Part shown: positions 59,021 to 64,000 of the stretch, one piece after another
How the letters are laid out: the number at the start of each line of letters is the position of its first letter
Numbering within the stretch: the first letter of the stretch is position 1
Assembly (NCBI RefSeq): GCF_012273655.1
Contig: NZ_JAAWWP010000001.1
Span: 310,001 to 374,000, forward strand
Reading direction: 5' to 3'
Length of the DNA stretch: 64,000 bases
Origin: Streptomyces physcomitrii
GTDB taxonomy: Bacteria; Actinomycetota; Actinomycetes; Streptomycetales; Streptomycetaceae
Translations under genes and position numbers: made by a program
Notes under the pieces: model-generated
Seen by the model: only the letters and a program-made list of their open reading frames with translations
Told to the model about the DNA's origin: nothing
The model's database searches: none

Positions 59021-61288
59021 TCAGACCGGCCTGCCCTGCGGTGTGAACAGGTCCCGCAGGAGCTGGTCGAGGGCGTCCCCGGTCCTCGGTGTGAGCCGCA
59101 GGGTCATGGCGTGCTGGTGGCCGCCGGACCAGGCGGGCCGGCGGCTGACCAGGGCGAGATGGGCGCCGACCACGTTGAGGAAGGGCGCGCCGGAGCAGGA
59201 ACCGGGGAGCTGCTCGACGGTGTCCAGCAGCGCCTCCTCGGCCCGGTGCAGGTCGTCCCAGACCAGGACGAGGGGCTGGGCGTGCGCGGCCCGGGTCACG
59301 AACTCCCGCCAGGCGGCGAGGATCCGGCGGGTCTCCGCGGCCGTCCTCGGCGGGCGCCCGCCGGTCACCAGCGGGCCGAGCGCGGCCAGCAGCGGGTCGG
59401 GACCGGCTCCGCGCGCCTGTCCGGTCAGCTCCGTCAGCGATCCGGCGACCTTGCGGTACGCGCCGTCCGCGCTGTCCTGGTCGGTGACCCCGCAGTACCC
59501 GGCGAGCATCTCGGCCGGTGCGGAGAGCGGGTCGCCGGAGCCGGAGACGGCGCCCGTGAGCACCTTGAGCCCGTCCGGGCCCCCGGCCGTGATCCGCCGC
59601 TGGAACTCCATGAGCAGCCGGGTCCTGCCGAGCCCGGAGTCGCCGAGGACGGTGATCATATGGGCGGCCGAGCGGCTCGCCGTGCGGCCCAGGAGGGCGG
59701 TCATCAGGGCGAGTTCGCACTCCCGCTCGTCGGCGGCCGAGGCGCAGCCCTCCGCCCGCTCGGGGACCGTACGGACCTGCCACTTCGCGGGGGCGCCCGG
59801 GAGCCGGTGGTAGGTGATGCGGCACTCGGTGCGGCGGCGGGTCTCGTCGCAGACGTGGATCTCCCCGGGCGGCGTCCCGAGGAGCATGGTCTCGCAGAGG
59901 TCCACCGTCTCGCCGCCTATCCAGGGCTGCCCGCAGGAGCCGGACCGCGCGTCGGGCCAGTGGCAGACCACCTCGGCCCCGGTGGCCACCGCGGCGTGCA
60001 CGGAGAGTCCGCCGACCGCCGGTGCCGGCGGGGTGAGCGGCCCCGCGGGGATGGTGAGGCAGTCGCGTACGGCGGCGCCGGTGCGCACCGCTCGGTCCGC
60101 GCTGTCCGGCCGCGAGGGGTCGGGCTCGAAGAGGCCGAGCAGGACCGAGCCGACCGAGGCCGCGGCCTGGCCGCCCGCCCGGGTGATCTCCTCGCGGGCG
60201 AGCTCGCAGACGGTGTCGAGCGCCCGGTCGATGTCCTCGGCCGGGAGGTCGTCGAACTCGGGGCCGAGACCGAAGCGCAGCATCAGCACGCTGCTGTGCC
60301 GGTTCGCCTGGACCTGCGGGGCCGGGGCCCCGCTCTCCCGGGGTTCCCCGGCCGCCCCGGTGACCCGCCCGTGCGGCGCGGGCGGTTCCGGTGCCGTGAA
60401 CTCCCGTGCGGCTGGCGGGACTTGGTTCTGAGGCGTGGGGGACCAGGCGCGGGACGCCGCCGGTGCCGGGGCGGGCAGGCCCTGCCAGAGGGGGGTCTCC
60501 GCCGCCGGGGCGGGCTCCGGGGCGAGGTCGAGGTCCGGGTCGTGGCCGAGGATGGACTGCTGCAAGCGCTGCATCTGGCGGCCGGGCTCCAGGCCTAGCC
60601 CCTCCACCAGGGCCGCACGGGTACGCGCATAGACCCCGAGCGCGTCGGCCTGGCGCCCGGAGCGGTAGAGGGCGAGCATCAGCTGCTGGGCGGCCCGTTC
60701 GCGCAGCGGCTCGGCGGCGACGAAGGCCTCCAGGTCCCGCAGCGCCGACTGGTGTGCCCCGCAGACGAGTTCGGCCTCGAAGTGATCCTCCGTCAGGTCC
60801 AGGCGCTTCTGCTCCAGGGCGGTCAACTCCGGCCAGAGCAGGCCCTCTTCGGCGAGATCGGCGAGGGCGGGCCCGCGCCACATGCCGAGCGCCTCGCGCA
60901 GGATCGCCCCCGCCGCGCGCGCGTCACCCGCCGAGAGGGCGGCCCGGCCGCGGGAGGCCAACTGCTGGAAGCGGAGCAGGTCCACGTGTTCGGCGGGCAC
61001 CCGCACCATGTAGCCGGGCGGCCGGGTCAGCAGCTCGGCGGCCTCGCCGGTGCCGGTCCTGCGGCCGAGCATCCTGCGCAGCCGCCAGACGGCGTTCTGC
61101 AGGATCTTGCGCGCGGTCAGCGGCACCCCGTCGACGGGATACATGGCGTTCAGGAGCTGGCTGGTCGGCACCACCTGGTTGGTGTGCAGCAGCAGGAAGG
61201 CCAGGGCGGCGCGCTGCCGGGTGCCGCCGAGCGTCACCAGGCCGCGCCCGTCCTCCACTTCCAGTGGTCCCAGGAGCCGGAATTCCAT
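59021..61288 (-). CDS. SARP-family regulator with degenerate ATPase domain
   Basis: The 755-aa protein begins MEFRLLGPLEVEDGRGLVTL (ATG 61288, GGGGGG upstream). It has a winged HTH (1-95), BTAD domain (about 97-245, LALYRSGRQADALGVYARTR) and a C-terminal ATPase-like domain. The P-loop reads LGDSGLGRT (about 555): the invariant Walker Lys is Arg (CCT on the plus strand at 59624). Walker B-like LVLVWDDLHRAEEALLD follows. It therefore may bind ATP weakly or not at all. No TTA codon was found. It converges with the first SARP and may act as partner or antagonist in controlling the biosynthetic genes to the right. Confidence 0.93.
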   Translation of the reverse strand: MEFRLLGPLEVEDGRGLVTLGGTRQRAALAFLLLHTNQVVPTSQLLNAMYPVDGVPLTARKILQNAVWRLRRMLGRRTGTGEAAELLTRPPGYMVRVPAEHVDLLRFQQLASRGRAALSAGDARAAGAILREALGMWRGPALADLAEEGLLWPELTALEQKRLDLTEDHFEAELVCGAHQSALRDLEAFVAAEPLRERAAQQLMLALYRSGRQADALGVYARTRAALVEGLGLEPGRQMQRLQQSILGHDPDLDLAPEPAPAAETPLWQGLPAPAPAASRAWSPTPQNQVPPAAREFTAPEPPAPHGRVTGAAGEPRESGAPAPQVQANRHSSVLMLRFGLGPEFDDLPAEDIDRALDTVCELAREEITRAGGQAAASVGSVLLGLFEPDPSRPDSADRAVRTGAAVRDCLTIPAGPLTPPAPAVGGLSVHAAVATGAEVVCHWPDARSGSCGQPWIGGETVDLCETMLLGTPPGEIHVCDETRRRTECRITYHRLPGAPAKWQVRTVPERAEGCASAADERECELALMTALLGRTASRSAAHMITVLGDSGLGRTRLLMEFQRRITAGGPDGLKVLTGAVSGSGDPLSAPAEMLAGYCGVTDQDSADGAYRKVAGSLTELTGQARGAGPDPLLAALGPLVTGGRPPRTAAETRRILAAWREFVTRAAHAQPLVLVWDDLHRAEEALLDTVEQLPGSCSGAPFLNVVGAHLALVSRRPAWSGGHQHAMTLRLTPRTGDALDQLLRDLFTPQGRPV

Positions 61289-61502
61289 GTATCCCCCCGC
61301 ATCGGCTTCGGCCAGTTCGCTGACCACGTGTGACGGTTGCCAGGACCCGCGCCCCGAGGGCCGCGGTTCGAGCGGTGTGACATCCCCGGGGCGGCCGGAG
61401 CCGCCCCGGGGGGCGCGTGCGGGGGAAACGCGCGTAGAGCAGGCGGTACGGAACAAGCGGGCGGCGGACGGGGAGGACGGGGACGTGCCGGCCGGGGTGG
61501 GG

Positions 61503-63107
61503 TCAGGGGGCGGCCGGGACGGTGAGCCGCGCTCCGTCCTGGGCGCGCAGCACCCGGCACAGTTCGCGCAGTCCCGCCCCGAGCAGGGCGATCTCGTCGT
61601 CGGCGAGCTGGAGCGAGGGTTCGAACCGCAGGGTGTTCACCGCGCTGGCGGTCGGGAAGGTCCGTACCCGGTACTCGCGCAGCAGCAGTCCGGCCAGGAA
61701 GTAGCCGAAGAGTCCGCTGGTGGCGAGCTCCCGCAGGATCTCCGAATCCGCCTGGGACTGGTCCCGGAACTCCATGCCGAGCATCAGCCCCCTGCCGCGT
61801 ACGGCGAGGACCTGGTCCGGGAACTCCGCCTGTACGGACTCCAGTTCGGCCCGCAGCGCCCGGCCGCGTTCGGTGGCCCGGCGGTAGGCCGCCTGGCCGT
61901 CCGCCTCCAGGAGCGCGAGGACGGTGCGCGCGATCTCGCAGGAGAAGCTGTCCTTGGCGAAGGTGGAGCTGTGCACGATCTCGAACTCGCGGCGGTAGCG
62001 CGCCTCGCGCACCAGCATCACCGAGGTCTTCGCGATCCCGCCGCCCAGCGCCTTGGCCAGGGTGTAGTAGTCGCCGCGCAGTCCCACCTGGGAGGAGGAG
62101 AGCAGCGCGCCGGTGCGGCCCATGCCGCTCTGGATCTCGTCGACGACGACCGGGCAGTCGATCTCCGCGCAGAACCGCTGGATCTCCTGCGCGAACTCCG
62201 CGCCGAGCACATGGATCCCGCCCTCGCCCTGCACCGGCTCGACGAGGAAGGCGCAGAAGACCGGGAACTCGCGCTCCACCACCTCGACCTGACCGTCCGT
62301 CAGCTCCAGGGAGAGCAGTACGCCCCGCTCCTGCGCGTAGACCTCCTTGAGCACGTCCGGCCTGCCGTGCGGGACGAACCGGGCCTGGGCGCCGAGGGAC
62401 TTGAAGGGCGTGCGGTAGTGCTCGTTGTGGGTGAGCTGCACGCTGGTGCCGAGCTTGCCGTGGAAGCCCCGCTCCAGGGCGAGGAAGAGCGGGGGCCGTT
62501 CGAGCTGTCCGGCGTTGGCGCGCTCCAGCCCGGCCAGCACGGCCTCCAGGGCCGCGGGCCGCCCCTCCCCGGCCGCCGCGCCGAACCGCGCCCGGGTCCG
62601 CGCGGAGAGGGCCGCCGTTCCCTCGGCCACGGCCGCGCGCGCCGCCCCGATCTCCTCGGCCACCCGCGCGCCGAGCGCGGCCACGCGCATGCCCCGGTCC
62701 AGCTCGGCGTGTTTGATCGCGGCCTCGACGGCCTCCGCCCCGGTGTTCGCGAAGATCGCGAAATAGGGCTCCTGGTCGCCGAGTTCACGGTGGATGATCC
62801 GGTTGAGCTCTGCCGCCAGTTCATTGGCGTACGGGTGCCGGGAGAACTGCGCGTGCACGGGGGAGCCCGCGGCGAGCAGTTCCCGGGCCCGGGCGACGAT
62901 CGCGGGGTGGTTGTGCCCGAGCAGCACGGAACCGTAGCCCCCGGCGAAGTCGGCGACCGGGATTTCGCCGCCGTCCTCGCCTCGCTGGAACAGGGTGTTG
63001 CCCTCGGCGCGTACGTACTCGACGGCGAGTCCCGCGGTGTCCAGGACGGCGCGGAGGTACGGCTCGGCGAGTTCCGGTGCGTCAGATGCAGAGTTCTTGG
63101 TCTCCAT
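61503..63107 (-). CDS. class III PLP-dependent aminotransferase
   Basis: The 534-aa enzyme belongs to the class III aminotransferases: PVADFAGGYGSVLLGHNHPA, FANTGAEAVEAAIKHAELDR, EPVQGEGGIHVLG, VVVDEIQSGMGRTG (PLP-binding Asp) and TLAKALGGGIAKTSVMLV (catalytic Lys in LAKALGGG). It is ~100 residues longer than ornithine-type enzymes, owing to an Ala-rich insertion after the GAEAVEAA motif. Such enzymes transfer amino groups to aldehydes or ketones; in polyketide pathways they install the nitrogen that becomes an alkaloid ring. ATG 63107 is clear. It is divergent from the flavin reductase. Confidence 0.94.
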   Translation of the reverse strand: METKNSASDAPELAEPYLRAVLDTAGLAVEYVRAEGNTLFQRGEDGGEIPVADFAGGYGSVLLGHNHPAIVARARELLAAGSPVHAQFSRHPYANELAAELNRIIHRELGDQEPYFAIFANTGAEAVEAAIKHAELDRGMRVAALGARVAEEIGAARAAVAEGTAALSARTRARFGAAAGEGRPAALEAVLAGLERANAGQLERPPLFLALERGFHGKLGTSVQLTHNEHYRTPFKSLGAQARFVPHGRPDVLKEVYAQERGVLLSLELTDGQVEVVEREFPVFCAFLVEPVQGEGGIHVLGAEFAQEIQRFCAEIDCPVVVDEIQSGMGRTGALLSSSQVGLRGDYYTLAKALGGGIAKTSVMLVREARYRREFEIVHSSTFAKDSFSCEIARTVLALLEADGQAAYRRATERGRALRAELESVQAEFPDQVLAVRGRGLMLGMEFRDQSQADSEILRELATSGLFGYFLAGLLLREYRVRTFPTASAVNTLRFEPSLQLADDEIALLGAGLRELCRVLRAQDGARLTVPAAP

Positions 63108-63301
63108 GGCGCACAGATTGCTGCACCGTGGTCAATACCGGGTCACTGGAGGTTCATGGGCGAAGGGCCCGTACGCGGGAAAAGGCGGTTACCGGAAGAT
63201 GGGTAGGGCCCGGAAAGGCGGCGGTAGGTTGAGGAAGATCGCTCTTCCGCGCGGCTGGCACCTCTGAGCGCGCGCCCGCGAAATAGATCGGAGAATTCCG
63301 C

Positions 63302-63853
63302 ATGAATTCCGCGCCCGCTGAAATCGATTCCGACTCCGCGAACGCCGCCGCGCGCGAGCCGGTGAAGCCCGCCGAACTGAGGGAGGTGATGGCCCGCTTC
63401 GCCACCGGCGTCACGGTGCTCACGGTCGGCGGGGAGCACCCGCACGCCATGACCGCCAACGCCTTCAGCTCGGTCTCCCTGGAGCCGGCCTCGGTGCTGT
63501 GCGGCGTCGGTCACTCCGCCGTCATGCACGGGGCGCTGACCTCGGCCGGACGCTTCGCCGTCAACATACTCGGCACCGAACAGGAGTCGCTCGCACGCCA
63601 TTTCGCAGACAAGAAGCGCGTTCTCGGGGCCGCGCAGTTCGAGCAGGTCGCCTGGCGGCCGGGCGAGCTGACCGGCGCCCCGCTGCTCGGCGGCTCGCTC
63701 GGCTGGCTGGAATGCGAACTGTCGGCCGCCCATTCCTTCGGCGATCACACCATCTTCATCGGCACCGTGATCGGGGCGCACCGGAACCCGGCCGGAAGTG
63801 GTCTGCTCTTTGTCGACGGCAAGTTCGGAAAGCCGGAGGTTCCCCGGGGGTGA
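63302..63853 (+). CDS. flavin reductase of two-component monooxygenase type
   Basis: The 183-aa protein is a flavin reductase domain (split barrel): VMARFATGVTVLTVGGEHPH, AMTANAFSSVSLEPASVLCG, NILGTEQESLARHFADKK, LGWLECELSAAHSFGDHTIF. It supplies reduced FMN/FAD to a partner monooxygenase, which is not in the window but may lie beyond the right edge. A GAGAATTCCGC leader precedes ATG 63302. Reductases of this kind are common in tailoring sets of biosynthetic clusters. Confidence 0.93.
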   Translation: MNSAPAEIDSDSANAAAREPVKPAELREVMARFATGVTVLTVGGEHPHAMTANAFSSVSLEPASVLCGVGHSAVMHGALTSAGRFAVNILGTEQESLARHFADKKRVLGAAQFEQVAWRPGELTGAPLLGGSLGWLECELSAAHSFGDHTIFIGTVIGAHRNPAGSGLLFVDGKFGKPEVPRG

Positions 63854-63916
63854 CCCGGTGATTACCCGTCGATTACCGGCGGATTCCGCGGCTGCGGAGC
63901 GATCGCGGTGCCGCTT

Positions 63917-63939
63917 GGTCTAATGGGCTCTGCCAGACC
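63917..63939. promoter_or_regulatory. inverted repeat GGTCT-N13-AGACC before the last gene
   Basis: The arms GGTCT (63917-63921) and AGACC (63935-63939) lie about 30 bp before the last start codon, with TAATGG between them. Candidate operator or promoter element. Confidence 0.4.
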
Positions 63940-63965
63940 GAGAAGCGAGAGCAAATGGAGTTTCC

Positions 63966-64000
63966 ATGGCGGGCACCGACCGTACCCCGGTAACAGTCAT
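63966..64000 (+). CDS. gene start cut by the window edge, possibly NAD(P)-binding oxidoreductase
   Basis: ATG 63966 with a GGAG ribosome site opens a frame of eleven codons (AGTDRTPVTV...). The short stretch TPVTV followed by what would be Ile/Met is consistent with the first beta strand of a Rossmann dehydrogenase such as imine reductases, but eleven residues do not prove it. Confidence 0.45.
   Translation, partial: MAGTDRTPVTV

Overview
The window is chromosomal DNA of a Streptomyces (or very close actinomycete). GC content is very high with strong GC3 bias, and GTG/TTG starts and 4-nt ATGA/GTGA gene overlaps are frequent. It also carries Scr1/DUF397 regulatory pairs, SpoIIE/HATPase anti-sigma-type proteins, SARP regulators, a bldA-type TTA codon and a type I-E CRISPR repeat, all typical of that genus.

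Region 1 (1-11736) is the right part of a contractile injection system (CIS/eCIS) operon. It holds the 3' end of a huge Pro/Ala/Ser-rich protein with ten VQR motifs, a tube protein, a LysM baseplate adaptor, a VgrG-type spike, a gp25 wedge, a J-like baseplate protein, a tail protein I homologue and a zinc-ribbon/transmembrane/discoidin-like protein resembling the CIS membrane anchor of Streptomyces. Sheath, ATPase and PAAR tip are not in the window. A Uma2-type nuclease-fold gene and an unknown zinc-knuckle gene follow.

Region 2 (13208-17022) is an abaA/whiJ-like regulatory locus: an Scr1-type HTH regulator, two tandem DUF397 genes and a divergent HATPase protein. The distal DUF397 copy is cut by a complete IS256-family element of 1736 bp, with imperfect terminal repeats and a 9-bp target duplication. 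The IS carries an extra 111-aa gene overlapping its transposase.

Region 3 (17316-32660) has a secreted thermolysin-like protease, an MMPL transporter, an AraC regulator, and a catabolic/tailoring-like set (MBL-fold hydrolase, two SDRs, a TetR regulator coupled to a KstD-like FAD dehydrogenase). A TesB thioesterase with a perfect palindrome in its leader, a SNF2-type helicase and a small HTH-like protein complete it.

Region 4 (32713-46808) opens with a short orphan type I-E CRISPR array (4 repeats, 3 spacers of 32 nt, no cas genes in view). It continues with a threonine-synthase-like enzyme, a DUF4190 membrane protein, a GntR regulator, a SPOR-like small protein, a Nudix hydrolase, a HATPase protein followed by a PAS-PAS-GAF-SpoIIE-HATPase phosphatase, a large solute-binding lipoprotein and typA. 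Several intergenic minisatellites sit here.

Region 5 (47788-54048) is a five-gene peptide ABC importer (permease, binding lipoprotein, permease, two ATPases) with a strong hairpin behind the lipoprotein gene. An FMN reductase follows.

Region 6 (55368-64000) looks like the edge of a biosynthetic gene cluster. It has two convergent large SARP regulators (one with a TTA codon, the other with a Lys-to-Arg change in its Walker A motif), a class III aminotransferase, a flavin reductase and the first codons of one more gene. The combination recalls nitrogen-containing polyketide clusters, but no core synthase is visible.
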